From Poronia punctata (Eukaryota > Ascomycota > Sordariomycetes > Xylariales > Xylariaceae), in the NCBI GenBank assembly GCA_022579005.1, contig MU401517.1, forward strand, positions 62,001-126,000: 64,000 bases of DNA, given 5' to 3'. The translations under genes were made by a program, and so were the position numbers. Of the stretch, positions 21,820-37,185 are shown in pieces. How positions within the stretch are numbered: position 1 is the stretch's first letter; each line of letters starts with the position of its first letter. The notes beneath the pieces were generated by a model. The model saw only the letters and a program-made list of their open reading frames with translations. It ran no database searches and was not told where the DNA came from.

Positions 21820-23451
21820 TGTTACAGCTGGGGCTTGGGTATGTCTTTTCAGTGTCTTGGGGGGAGGTTCACGGTTCCGATGGCCACGATCAACCGGGGC
21901 AAGTGCTCAGATATTTATTCTCGGACAGTTGCGCGAGGCAGATCGGGAGCTGATGAAGGAGGCAGACGCCGTATATCGGTTAACCGGTCCGTTGACAACT
22001 CGGGGGTTAAGGCATTTGAAGGTGAGCCAAGTTCCAACGCCACCTCCGAACGCAACCCGGGGATTGGCGTCACTTCCTATTACCTGGTTTCGTAAACTAA
22101 TTGTCACGCTAGCTTGTGACCTACTTCTTGGTGTCAGCCCTAGGTTATCACCACACATTCTTGGCTTACACTTAAAAATAGCCAGCTTAACAGTCTAAAT
22201 GGGTTATCGGCCAGGACCTCCGTGCTTGGCATCCGAAGTAGGATATCCGAATCTCGGATCGCGATGGACCACAAACGAATCAACCAGGATCCGGAATGGC
22301 TTCAAATGTCACGGAGATGGAGAGTAGGCTAGTGAGGTCTCGGCCCAGATCGCCTCACTAGCAGTAAAGAAAGCGGTCAAAAACGTCTCCTCCGAAAACT
22401 CTCAGGAGGCTTCCCACGAGGTGTATATAGGACCAATCCAAGCGTCAGGCAGTCGATATTAAGGCGACTGAATATGTGACAACCGTTTTAATCCCAATTG
22501 GCTTCAGCGCAATGAAGAAATGAGCGCACTTTGTGCGAATCCGGCACGCAGGGGTGAAGTGCCATTTACACGTATAATATAGAGGGTGCGACCGTTTGTT
22601 ACCATTTCCGACCGTTACTCTCCGTTTCGTTGCCACACCTCGCGCTACAGTCATTGTTATCTATTAATAGCAGTTACTTGCATTTACTTACTTTATTTTT
22701 GCATTAGGGAATCTAGTATAGAAATATTAGTGTGCTTTCTAGTTCCTCAGGGCAACTTGGTTACGCGTAGTGATTACGGCAGTCAGAGTGCTATTAAAAT
22801 TTAAGGATATCTAGGAAGGTTGATGATTATTCTACAAGGTCTACACATCCTGGAATGTGTAGGAAGTAGGTACTTATACATACAAATTGGGTGGGGCCAG
22901 GTGTCTATCCTTAGGCTCTATTGTAATCATTGTCATACCCTCAACCTATTGACCACAGGTCAATGGATCCACATTAGTATTATTAAGATTTTACAAAACA
23001 TGTCTTTTAAATTTTACTTTCTATTTCTTAATTATAAAGTAAGTACTACGAAATTGACCTTAAATAGTAAACTTGCTTAGGTTTCGTGGGGTGTGGGTCA
23101 TTTGAAGGTCACTTGTCTTGTGGGGCGAGTGTAGGATGGAGGACTCCATTTCTGGATGCTAGAACTTCCAGTCCTTGAGGCTTCCATGATCCATCCCAAC
23201 ACTTCAACATTTGTATGCAATACCTTACCATCGTTAGGTGTCCACCGGTTGTCTCATGTCATACGATTCGGTCTGAAAAAAATGTAACATGATGGGACAG
23301 AGGAAAAAAAGGGAAAAAACCAGCCTATGACAACATCCATTCGGTTTCTCAAATGCAATCATCGTATTTTCAATCTGTAGGTAATCACCCCATGGGGAAA
23401 AATGAGATGTCTATCTGTACCCTAGAATGCGTCGTGGTCGTTCAATGCCGA

Positions 23452-23459
23452 TCACGTGA
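23452..23459. promoter_or_regulatory. TCACGTGA palindrome, 394 bp upstream of the Rieske gene
   Basis: Sits in GATCACGTGACCGTATCTCGG, so it is followed by C-CG-TATCT-CGG, the same layout seen at 16970 and 33825. A near-copy, GGTCATGTGACCGTATCGCG, lies 78 bp further on (23530-23537), so this promoter has a duplicated site with one substitution in the core. Confidence 0.5.
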
Positions 23460-23529
23460 CCGTATCTCGGACTACTTATCCCGACGGACAGGTCAACGTT
23501 GTTTCACGGTCGCAAGGGTTCAAGGCCGG

Positions 23530-23537
23530 TCATGTGA
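23530..23537. promoter_or_regulatory. Imperfect second copy (TCATGTGA) of the shared upstream motif
   Basis: Matches the 23452 site over TCAYGTGACCGTATC. The right flank is CGCGA instead of TCGG. Distance to the start codon is 316 bp. It may be a lower-affinity site or a remnant of local duplication. Confidence 0.35.
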
Positions 23538-23845
23538 CCGTATCGCGAATATCGTGAAGTCTGTTGCCGCGTCTCGGACGCCGTGTTTTGCATGGTTACG
23601 ACTCCAGCAGATGACGGGTGTGCGATTAGGTACCTAGGCAGGCAGGTAGATTAGGTAGGTAGTCGGCTTGATAGGAGAAGTGACAGGTCAGGGGTGGTGG
23701 CAATAGGACATGTTAGCTCTGATGGCTGCCCCTATACATATGAAACCTCCTTTCCCTGGTGTAAGTGACAGCTTCGGTCATTATACTTCAACTTCTCTTC
23801 ACAGCAACACACACCTCTTTCAAAGTGCTCTGATTCAGATCAACC

Positions 23846-25230
23846 ATGTCTGAATTTGTAGTTTACTACTCACCCAAGGTGTTATTGTGGACATTGTCCG
23901 CATCCTTAGTCGCCATTGTTCTCTCATACACATCCCGCTTCTTTGGTCTGAAATGGACATCCAAAGCTAAAAACAACACAGCACCCCATGCTGTAAGAGC
24001 CTTGCCGGCATCATGGTACCTTTCCGAAGAGATGTACGAGCTCGAGAGACGAGCAATCTTCTCCAAGAAATGGCTCCTCACAACCCATAAACTCAGACTT
24101 CCTAACCCGGGTGACTGGCTACGATACGAGGTTGCCGGCTTTGACTTTGTCATAGCCAAGGATCGGACCGGGACGATCAACGCATTCCACAACGTCTGCA
24201 GACACCGAGCCTTTCCCGTCGTGACGACCGATCAGGGCAACAACAGCATTCTCGCATGCAAATATCACAATTGGTCGTACGCCCTCAACGGGAAGCTGAC
24301 CAAGGCGCCGAAATACCAGGAGCTGGAAGGGTTCGATAAAGACCAGAATGGCCTTTTCCCGATCCATGTACACATCGACAGTAACGGATTCATCTGGGTC
24401 AACCTAGAGGCGAAAGATAAGCCCAGCACCCCTTGGGAGGCTGACTATCAAGGAATCGATCAGCAAGCGCGGTTCAAGGCTTACAATTTCGACGACTATA
24501 AATTCGACCACACGTGGCAGATGGAGGGGAGTTACAACTGGAAGCTCTTGGGAGACAATTACAACGAATGCTACCATTGCCCGACCACTCATCCCGACAT
24601 CCCCAGCATTGCCGACCTCAACGCCTACAGAGTAGTGACGGAGAACGCATACGTCCAGCATCTGGGCAACCCGACGGCGGAACAGATTGCCCGAGGATTC
24701 AACGTGTCGGCCACATTCTACTTTCCCAACGCTTCGATGAATGTTTCGTAAGTCTTTTTATTTTCTCAGTCCTTCCCCATTTCGTCTTTTTTTGCTAACG
24801 AGATACCCTTACCCCAAGACCACATTTCTTCTTCCTACAACGATTCATCCCCAAGGGCCCCAACACCTCCATCATGTACTACGAGGTCTACAGGAACAAG
24901 AGTTCGAGCGACTCGGATTTCCAGGTAATCAACGACATCTACAAGCGAATCATGTCCGAGGACAAGTACCTCTGCGCCAACGCGCACAAGAACATCCAAG
25001 CCGGCGTCTTCGTCAACGGCGAGCTCCACCCCACCATGGAGCAAGGGCCGCTCTACTTCCAGAAGCTCGTGCGCGACCTCGTGACGGACCACCGCGAAGA
25101 AGAGAAGAAGAGCAAGAAGGAGATTTGGCCCGCTCGACAGAGAACTACCAACGGAACTAGCGAGCGAGATCTCGCTTTCTGTTCCTCGGTTGACTGCTCT
25201 GCGCTGAAGAACGAGGGGCTTGACTGGTGA
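23846..25230 (+). CDS. Rieske-type oxygenase, choline/glycine-betaine monooxygenase-like
   Basis: Alpha-subunit of a Rieske non-haem iron oxygenase. The family includes plant choline monooxygenase and bacterial glycine-betaine demethylating oxygenase. Exons are 23846-24747 and 24819-25230 with one 71-bp intron; 437 residues. Residues about 10-32 form one N-terminal hydrophobic helix, so the enzyme is probably membrane anchored. The [2Fe-2S] ligands are C118-R-H120 and C138-K-Y-H141. The mononuclear iron site is DNYNECYHCPTTH with H244, H249 and the bridging acidic residue E241. The C-terminal half has the usual SRPBCC-type pattern. No reductase partner is encoded in the window, so electrons must come from elsewhere. 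Neighbours with sarcosine- and dimethylglycine-oxidising folds favour N-demethylation of betaine, but choline or another N-methyl compound is possible. Confidence 0.87.
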
Positions 25231-26860
25231 GGCGGCGCGGCCTCTCTCTCTCCTATTAAAACTTTTTGTTCAAATGTCTTGATTTATTTTATCTATTGTC
25301 CTGTTCTTTTCTTTTCTTTCTTAGTGGGGGCTATGCTTGACTGCTGGTTTACGAGATACGACTTATTTTTGTGCATGATTCATCACACATCCGGCGCAAC
25401 GGGCGCATCGTGGGAAGAGGGGGGTAGTTGCTTTTGTTCTTATCTCAAGTACAGTAAGAGGGCGGATTCAGGGGTTCATGGAAAAACGATAGTTAGAGTA
25501 TGGTATCATAATCATTCTACATTTTTGCTCCAAGATAAAGCAGAGTAGATAGGTAATGCCTTGGCGTGATAATGAAAAACTACATTCATTTTCTTGGATA
25601 TGAAATAATTGAGTGTCTAAAGTGTGCACTGCAGGTAGATGGCAGTTGATATGTACATACGAATAATTGGATAATATCGTGAAAGTGGTTGGAATGACAT
25701 ATGTGGAAATGTACTATGTACCTGCTCGTTGAAATTGAATTGGAGAAAGCTGGAAAAATATGGGGGAAATAATTAGGTAATCAGTCGCTTTATTGGATCG
25801 GCACGCACTAACCCTCAACTATAACCCCACCAAAAACGTCGGAGCACCTGGGCCAGCTGCCAGCGGCCAAGCGCTGATCAAGTGTCACAACGCTTATCCA
25901 CTACGTAATATTACATGGGGGGACTTTTTCCTTTTTCTGGGGTAAGATGATATTCACGATGTGGGAAGGACATGCAAGTGCCACAGCGAGACAACCAGAA
26001 AAGCTAGCCTAGACTAATGTATCCAAAGGCTAAAGCACAAGAAAGATTAAAAGCAGCGTCCATGATCCATCGCGTTCAATATGCAGGGTTTGGATGTTTC
26101 CCCATTCCCCACGTTGAACACATACCTGTAACCTACTCGTACCTACACTTACTCGTAGGCTGTAGCTTATCACCGGCTTCGGCGTACCGGCCAACGAACC
26201 ATGTCTGTTTAGCACTTCTTGGTACTGCTCTTGGTGCCGCTCTTGCTATCTACCGTACGAGCCAAGTACCTACCTTGATAGTCTTTACGCTCGCAGATGG
26301 CCCTTGACTCGATTGTCTACTTTTTAGTCACATGCCACCCGATCTGGGCATACTCGTACCATCAGCCAGGGATTAGTCGGGCTCCCTGTGCTCCCTACGA
26401 GTAGGTTAGACAGAACGGCGCTTGACTGTAATCGCACTTGAAGTCGTTGTGTGGCATTCATCCGGCAGGGAATCCTTTCTCATATTGGGTAAATCCGGGG
26501 GCCACGACAGCAAACACGACAGCGCGCCCACGGCAGCGATGCTACCCAACTTGGTCACAATTGTGTCAAGACTCAAATCCTCCGCATGATTTTCATCAGG
26601 CGCATAAACAGACTCCAGAGCCCCGTCTCGGTCTAGAACCGCGATGGGCGTTTATCAGTGAACGGTCCCGCAACACGCTATACAGTTTAAGGCCTAAGTC
26701 AAGTACTTATTTGGCTTATTTGGTAGACGCCAATTCCACGACCACCACTACCGTCGCTGACGACGACCACCTTGTTTCATCCCCCCCCTTAGTTCGGCTT
26801 CTTTTTATTCTTTTTTTTAATTACTCTTTATTCCTTTGCTAGTTCCGTCTCCTGGGCTTG
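25231..26860. other. No gene seen between the Rieske gene and the regulator
   Basis: The first part is a 3' flank. Around 26130-26400 TACTCGTA/TACGAGTA octamers occur four times (26134, 26150, 26351, 26396). No TCACGTGA is present upstream of the regulator's start codon. Confidence 0.45.
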
Positions 26861-29349
26861 ATGACGCCGCCAGCCGAGAGTACGAGTTTTCGCGGCAGAC
26901 GACGTTCACACCATGCCTGCCTTCCGTGCAGGTTTGTATACCTACGTTTCCAACCCCATGCCCGTCATGTCCCCTATACCAGCATTCAAACTTATTTTCA
27001 TCGCTCTCTAACCTGCTTCTTAGGAGAAAGAAGACGCGCTGTCCCGGCGAAAAGCCAAACTGTTCCAGCTGCGCCCGCCTCAAACAGTCATGTTCTTACC
27101 CCACTCAGATCAAGTCCTCATCGCGCAGCGGTCCATCGGTATTACATACATGGCTTATTCCTTATTGATGGACGTCTCTTGACAATCAACAGGAGGAGAG
27201 GCTGGCCACATTGGAGGAAAAGTTGGATCTCATTTTGAAAGGACGTCTGTAAGACTGATGGCCACAGAATACATTTTACCTACCGTATGTGCATGGTCCA
27301 AGTTGCTAATGTCCTCTCCAGACCGAATCACGCGACCTCTATACCCCAAGAACGACGTCCCGAGGAGATTGCTGACGAGTCCGAGTCATCCGAGTCCCAG
27401 ACGCCAGCTCCAGAATCCCAGGACCCAAGCCGTACCCGTAACCGCCTTTCGGCTGCCCTGTCGGATGCTGATAACGCAGATACGCGGCCGGCGCCGGCTG
27501 ATATCGCCACGGGAATCCATCTCTACTTCAAGTATTGCCACAGGCAACCCATCTGGTGCTTCGAGCGCGAAGATGTAACCAACTGCAGCTCACTGTCTCA
27601 CGAACTAGTCTGCAGCATTCTATGTTTGACATCTCGCTTCTCTAGCAAACGTGATCATTTACAGTTGTATGGGCACAATGTCAGGCCGCTGATCATGTTG
27701 CGCATCGCTAACGGGACGGTGGTGCTGGAGACAATTGAGAGCCTTTGTCTACTTTCTTATTCATTCTTCTTAGGCATGACCTCTCCCATCTTCGACGCTC
27801 TACGCGGAACATGAGCTAACATGAATATTTGCAGACGGTAACATCAACCTTGGTCAATTCCACATGGGCCTTGCTCTTCAGCTCTGTAGGTCTGCGATGC
27901 TCGACCTCGAATCAACGTACAGTGTCGAGGAGCCGTCTACAGAGCGCAGGAAAAGGCTGTTTTGGAGCCTGCAGTTGCTTGAGCAGTTCTATGGCCGACA
28001 GACTGGGCTGCCGAGTGTACCAACTGAAATTGGCCGGTCCTCTTACACGTCTACCGGCTGGGGACAACGGCTTCTGTCCGGGCTGGACCCGACAACGCCT
28101 GCGCTGCCTACCGACTCTCGAGGGTCGTCGGAGCCAAGCGAGCCAGGCATCTGGAATACGGGCCTCCACCTGGGCTGGGTCTGGAGCCGGGTGAGGAAAT
28201 TCGTTTCAGATTGTGCCCGCAACATACTAAAGGAACCGTGGCGGCACGACTCGACCTACGCTGTCGTCCAGTCCGACTTTATGGAGACGGAGAATCGGGT
28301 GCCCATGTGCCACAGATACGATTCGGTCAAGTTCTACGAACGCACGGTGGAGGAGTTGAGGCGGAACCACGAGTACTTTGCACCGTGGCTGAAGGAGCAG
28401 TTCACTTACCACGCGATACCGACGGTGCTGAATCACCCGTTCCTTTACATCGTCGGGGCCCAGCATAACCCGAACCTGGCCATCCCCAATACTTTTTGGA
28501 AACGGTCATCCGAGCTCGCGTTGCTCCACGCTACCTGGATCGTGCGCATGATTGATATGATTGTAGACAAGCAAGTGCCACTAGTAGACCCCTTTTTCGG
28601 CCACGTAGCCGCAATCGCCGCCACGGTGCACCTATACTACTGCTGCGCCGCGGCTGCGGGCTTGAAGCAAAAGTCCAAGACGGATTTCGCCAAGTGCAGG
28701 AGGTTTTTGAAGACGTTCATCTCATTTTCTCCGGCTTGTGCCGCACTGGCATGTCCACCTCTACAGTCGGATTAGATCAGAGCATTAGACTAACGGTGCG
28801 TGACAGGATCGCAACCTTGACAACATGATCCGAATCGCGGGAGGCTACCAAAACATGGATATGGACGAATGGCTACCGTCCAAGCTTTATCTAAGCGTGC
28901 CTTTGATGTGGGACATTCTACAATTTAACTGCATGAGCGACTCGAAAGGGATCCCAACCGCGCAGCTACTCCATCCCTCGCTTGCCCCCAGCATGCCCCC
29001 AGAAGATGCGGGCGAGAACTCGACACTCGAGATAGATGTTGCAACATCGCCCGAGATCAAGATCGACACGGCCGACGGCGGACAAGATGCACCCTCCATG
29101 TCGCGTCGCGCCCCGGTCGCGTCTAGCCAACCAGATGCCTCGCGACAGGCGGTCTGGCAGGAGGCATCGTTCGAACCAAGCGACAACCTCACATTCAACA
29201 CCACTCCATGGCTATATGCGGACCCTTCGCAGTTTGTCGGCCTCGGGGATCTAGGCTGGCTAGACTCTCAGTCTCCCCTGAACGATACTGCTGGTGCTCC
29301 TTGGTGGGAAGGGGGGACCTTTAATAATCATCTCTTCAGTCAGTTTTAG
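26861..29349 (+). CDS. Zn2Cys6 transcription factor with fungal-specific middle domain
   Basis: Binuclear zinc-cluster regulator of about 716 residues. Six exons: 26861-26931, 27024-27138, 27193-27248, 27322-27773, 27835-28748 and 28807-29349. The first junction reconstitutes the zinc cluster CLPCRRKKTRCPGEKPNCSSC with C at the end of SC. Exon 3 encodes the linker/coiled coil EERLATLEEKLDLIL. The middle domain starts about residue 120 and includes the typical GNINLGQFHMGLALQLC and RRKRLFWSLQLLEQFYGRQ. Introns 4 (27774-27834) and 5 (28749-28806) appear to use GC rather than GT donors (GCATGA and GCATGT), since only these keep frame. Same strand as the three catabolic genes around it, so a local activator role is a reasonable guess. 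Its own promoter lacks the shared palindrome. Confidence 0.85.
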
Positions 29350-30007
29350 CGTCGGCGTCCAAGTGAGTCTGTGGTAGCCTGTAGGTGTCTGTCTTGCCCC
29401 CATCATGAGATGTAATCTTGGCATGTTTATTATGCATAAAAGATAGATACTGCCGACGAGCCTGCTTTGAGTAATACCCGAGATGACATGATTTGTGTTA
29501 TTGTACAGAAAGAATAAAACGTTCATTGTGATATTTCTTATTGGGTCGTCTTCGGAAAGAGGGGGAAAGTTCATAAAGTCCGGAGGAAAAAGTCGTTGCA
29601 TTTATGTTTACTACACCATCTACACCAGGATGCTTGAGAACGATGTATGTGTTTATGAAGTTCAAAACTTGCTTCGTAATATAAGTATGTTTTATCTTAA
29701 ACAAATGAATTTGTCTCAATAGTCTGTAATCTGAATACACATTAAACACCCCCCTATAGCGACTGGATACTGATACTGATACTGATACACGAGAGCACGG
29801 ATTCCAAAGAAACACCACCCAACATCTCGATAAAAAAGAAACCACACTCCCACAACCAAGTGATTACAACCCCCCCCCTTTCCTCAAAACCGTACCTAGT
29901 CTCTCCACTCCTCCGCTCCTAGAATAGCCTTCTCATCCACAAATAGGTAGCATCATTTCTGCTCAAAATATGTGCAGCGCCGACCTTTGCCAATGATTTA
30001 TTCCGTC
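29350..30007. other. No gene seen
   Basis: 3' flanks of two converging genes. A GATACTGATACTGATACTGATAC microsatellite lies around 29765-29787. Poly-C and poly-T runs occur near 29870. Confidence 0.45.
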
Positions 30008-31254
30008 TTACATGGCGTTTTCCTTGGTCAGGGCGCCCTCATCCCTGCGCAAGAGATCTTCATTCTTTAAGACGTCCAGATCGCTTAAGACGTTTACGTC
30101 TGCTCCCTTTTGTCCCAGGATGTCTCCTAGGAGATCTTGTTTCGCGTTTTCTTTGGTTAGGGCGTCCTCATCCCTGCGCAAGAGATCTACGCCTTTTACG
30201 GCGTCCAGATCGCTTAAGACGTGCACGTCTACTCCCTTCTGTCCCAGAATGTCTCCTAGGAGATCTTGTTTCGCGTTTTCCTTGGTAAGGGCATCCTCAC
30301 CCCTGCGAAAGAGATCTTCATTCTTTGCGACGTCCAGACCGCTTAAGACGTTTACGTCTACTCCCTTCTGTCCTAGAATGTCTCCTAGGAGATCTTGTTT
30401 TGCGTTTTCCTTGGTCAGGGCGTCCTCATCCCTGCGCAAGAGCTCTGCATTCTTTATGACGTCCAGACCGCTCAAGACGTTCACGTTTACTCCTTTCTGG
30501 CTTTCAAGTTCTTCTGGGATATCTCTTTTCGCGTTTTCCTTGGTCAGGGCATCCTCGCTCGTCGGGGGCGGGGGCGGGAAAGAACTCCCGGGCGCGTATG
30601 CAAGACAGTGGGCCGCCTTGAATTGGAGTCCGTAGCATTCCTTCACCAGGTCGAAGATATCCCCCCCCTTGCTGGGGTCATATTCATCTAGCTCTTTCTT
30701 ACACCGACTCGCGTCTTCGAGTTCACTTTTGCACTGGTCTTTGGCCCCGCCGTCTTGTCGCGCTTCGACCTTGGTGTTGGTGGCAGGAGCAGGCGCGCGC
30801 CCCAGTAGCGAGCCTAATACGCCTGTAATCTCATCTAGGGCTCCTGTGGGCGCGTCCTGTCTTGATTTGAGCTGGGTGTTGGTGGTAGGAGCAGTTGCAG
30901 GTGCAGGTGCAGGTGCAGGTGCAGGTGCGTCCTGGTCTGGTGCGGCGCTCAAGCCTAGACTTCCCGTTAGACCACTTAGGATTCCTGTGACTCCTTCTTG
31001 TCTCGCTTTAAGGGCATCCTCGTCCCCGCGCAATAGACCTTCGGTAAGGCCATTGAGGATTGTGTCGCCTTGCTTGGACTCCTGAGTGAGTGCTCGCTTG
31101 TTGTTGTCTTTCCTTGTGTTAGTGGAATTCTGGTTCGTTGAGGGGAATGGTGCCAAAAATGTAATGAACACTTACTGATAGGCTGGCTGACGGCTGTAGC
31201 TGCCAGTCCGAGCATAACGGCACTCTTGAGATTCATAGGCATCTTGGTGGTCAA
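30008..31254 (-). CDS. Secreted protein with 43-residue tandem repeats and dibasic (Kex2-like) sites
   Basis: The N-terminus (MNLKSAVMLGLAATAVSQPIS, after ATG at 31254 or 31242) is a signal peptide. One intron (about 31113-31171) keeps frame only if the donor is GTGTTC just after the stronger-looking GTAAGT. After it comes KKDNNKRALTQES, a potential Kex2 site. The middle has degenerate RQ(D/E)G/A-TG-L units, an Ala-Pro run and a four-cysteine segment (DQCKSEL, SRCKKEL, KECYGLQ, AHCLAY). The C-terminal part has four 43-residue repeats plus a truncated fifth (EDALTKENAKQDLLGDILGQ, then KGVDVNVLSGLD), each carrying LLRR or LFRR. Such Kex2-processed repeat proteins release multiple short peptides in fungi; here function and processing are inferred. 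The tail ends abruptly in ALTKENAM. Confidence 0.72.
30015..30545. repeat. In-frame 129-bp tandem repeats within the secreted repeat protein gene
   Basis: GCGTTTTC(C/T)TTGGT recurs at 30015, 30144, 30273, 30402 and 30531, exactly 129 bp apart, giving four full units and the start of a fifth. The units keep reading frame and the most different one is the fourth (30402-30530), where the second half diverges (CTTTCAAGTTCTTCTGG). Even spacing with modest divergence indicates recent or homogenised copies. Confidence 0.9.
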
Positions 31255-32642
31255 GAGGTGAAGATTAGGGGGTGTTGAGAAGATGGTTGTTTAAGGGTGT
31301 GTGGTGCTTGCTTTCTTGCTTAGTGGTGGATGCCTGGTCTTGTTGCTTGTTCTGATTCGAGTCGAGGAAAGGTTGGATGGATATATCCCTTTTATAGACC
31401 TCGTTCGCCTCTTTTCGGGGATTCGTGAGGCAGACATCATCACGCCCACGATACTGAATGGCAGAATTACACATCTGTGACTCCATTACGTCAGTATAGA
31501 TTGTAGATCTCTATACACCTATGTGGATTAATTAGGTAGTACTTGTAGAGTTGTAGGATGTGCTGCCACCTCCGAGTACAACAAGCCGCAACCAGAGGCT
31601 CTGTACCTACATATTCCCAGGCAGCCAGGCAAGCTTGCGTGGTGGCGTACAAATAATGATTTTGTTTTCTGAAAGGAAATTATCAATTGAACTTGACCAT
31701 TCATGGACTTGTACTCGTAAAGCTTAACCATGGTTAAATGTTGTGATTATTATTACCGAGACAAATGTCGCAATAGTAGGTATAAGAAATAGCCAATGTT
31801 GGTATGAGCCATGGCTTCCTAGAGGACGATCACGAAACTATTAGTTGTTCATACTCAATAAAGCAGAGCGCGGCTAAGATGACGACGCAGAACATAAAAT
31901 AACCCTACTTATAGGTACCTAGATTGGTCTACATCATAATACCGACCAAAAGGCTGTGATGTTGTCCATTAGTAGATATTCATGTACCTACCACATAGCA
32001 TCTTCTAGCGGCTGAATAAAACCTCTCCTCGATCTTTTACGTTTATGATCTACATGGCACCTGGCGTCCAATCTATGGGCTAACATACAATGGTTTTGTT
32101 AACTACTAATGTGATGTGACGCCAATGTGATAGTTGTCGGACAACACTATAAGCACCGACTGCGTCTGATCTAGATATCCGTGGTTTGTTATGGCGATCA
32201 TTGAAGACGAATTCTACCACAGTACATGAATTTCTAGGCATCATATATGCACTGGCCCCCACAAATTCACAGCTCGGACATTTCACCAGCCAGCTCTACA
32301 CGCCAAGCCCTAACCGGATAGGCTCGTATATCTTGAAGACAGCGCCTTTCCATCACACATATAAACTGCTTAAACATACATTACCTGGCCTTTCAACATA
32401 GCGCTCGGTACATTTTATAAAAGAAATAAAGCCGGTTTGCGGCCAGCGCCTTGATTATTGAGTAGCTTGTATTAGTTCAATAGTGAGCATTTAAGCTGAC
32501 CCCTGGGTGGTAGATCCGGGATCTACACGTCTCTACAGATCGCGATCGATTACAGCCAAGGTTAGATAGTCTCCCATGCAAGAGCCTAATCTGGCAATAC
32601 GAGTACTCGTGCTTGTAGAGCGCCTATGACTACGAGTAGGTA
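31255..32642. other. No gene seen
   Basis: Promoter of the repeat protein gene, then about 1 kb with no supported feature. TACTCGTA-type octamers at 31712, 32598 and 32631. Confidence 0.45.
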
Positions 32643-33047
32643 CAGTGGGGACCCATTAGAAACGAGCACCACGATGTTTTACACCAAAACTCAACATGTT
32701 TAACGATACATAACATAACTACAACATAGTCTAATATCTATTAAAAATAAAGGTATATAGCGGCTATTATTAGCTTTTATATCATGTAAGTACTTAAGGT
32801 ATACCTATTTTTCTAATTTAATTATTAAAAAATATACTTACCTACTTTATTAGCATAAACTTAAAACATGTATAATTAAATAAATAAAATAGGTATTAAA
32901 TTTTTCTTTTTTTATTTATGTTTATTATAGCATGCCTAATATATTAAAACTACGTATAACCTTATATTTTATTAATTAACAAAGTTATTGCAGTTGTAAG
33001 TTTAGAAAAAAAGTTTGGTTTTGCTCGTTTCTAGTGAGTACCCACTG
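32643..33047. mobile_element. Tc1/mariner-type MITE or internally decayed element
   Basis: A 405-bp element flanked by TA on both sides (32641-32642, 33048-33049), the target duplication of Tc1/mariner elements. The left end starts CAGTGGGGACCCATTAGAAA and the right end, on the other strand, starts CAGTGGGTACTCACTAGAAA; both continue CGAGCA, about 26 bp of inverted repeat. The interior is very AT-rich with no open frame, similar in composition to the RIP-affected retroelement. Confidence 0.7.
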
Positions 33048-36761
<3,714 letters not shown>

Positions 36762-37091
36762 ATTAGATATGTATGCATAGAGTAACCATGGACATGGTGG
36801 TTATAAGGTAGCATGTCTTCTCCCGGAATTGATTTTTTTTTGCAAGAAAAAGGCAAACGTAGTTGTCCAAGTGTGCAAAAAGGTGGTTGCAAACATGCAT
36901 TCCAAGATAACTTCAAAAGGTTAAAAAAGTAATAAAAATCCGCGGCCGTTGTTTAATCATCCATCCTATACATCATAACCAACTATACTTACAGGAGGGC
37001 TTCGGTGAGAAATCATATTGCTAAACCTAACCCAATATTACATCAAAGGCGTTGTATAGTCAGTTAATTAGTATAGAATAGACTTTTAAAC
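36762..37091. other. No gene seen
   Basis: 3' flank of the preceding gene; AT-rich near 36900-37080. Nothing further can be supported before the tRNA-like element. Confidence 0.4.
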
Positions 37092-37185
37092 TGGCCACAT
37101 GGGGAGTCGAACCCCTTGCTCATAGGTTTCAGCAATTAAGATATTATCTTAACACTAAACTGTCAACTCTACCAGGTAGGCCAAC
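37092..37185 (-). tRNA. Degenerate tRNA-like sequence (possible Leu-type pseudogene)
   Basis: On the minus strand GGCC..GTGGCCA ends can pair over four bases, the D-loop word CTGGTAGAG is present, and the T-arm AGGGG-TTCGACT-CCCC has a perfect B box (GGTTCGACTCC). The anticodon arm is replaced by a long hairpin around TTAAGATAATATCTTAA, and the remaining acceptor pairs mismatch. AAG could be read as anticodon in that loop, but this is weak. Most likely a decayed tRNA or tRNA-derived SINE fragment. Confidence 0.4.

Larger units (their letters stand above)
21820..23845. promoter_or_regulatory. Intergenic region between AA9 and Rieske genes
   Basis: About 2 kb without a supported gene. The left part is the AA9 promoter. 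The middle (22650-23080) is AT-rich and carries only spurious frames. The right part is the Rieske promoter, with TCACGTGA and a near-copy listed separately and a CCTAGGCAGGCAGGTAG run at 23633. Confidence 0.45.

Noticed and set aside
22820..23080. An 86-codon hydrophobic open frame upstream of the Rieske gene
   Set aside because: AT-rich, with no start context or homology; composition alone gives the hydrophobic residues.
30015..30545. Regular repeats that could suggest a CRISPR-like array
   Set aside because: Units are 129 bp, contiguous, in frame and coding; there are no unique spacers, and the organism is a fungus.
30012..31085. Plus-strand open frames of 207 and 138 codons across the tandem repeats
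   Set aside because: Antisense to the repeat protein; the minus-strand frame has a signal peptide, cysteines and dibasic sites, the plus-strand one does not.
30008..31254. Repeat protein as a dikaritin (ustiloxin-type) RiPP precursor
   Set aside because: Core repeats lack the Tyr-containing core expected, and no UstY (DUF3328) oxidase lies in the window; only the broader Kex2-processed class is supported.
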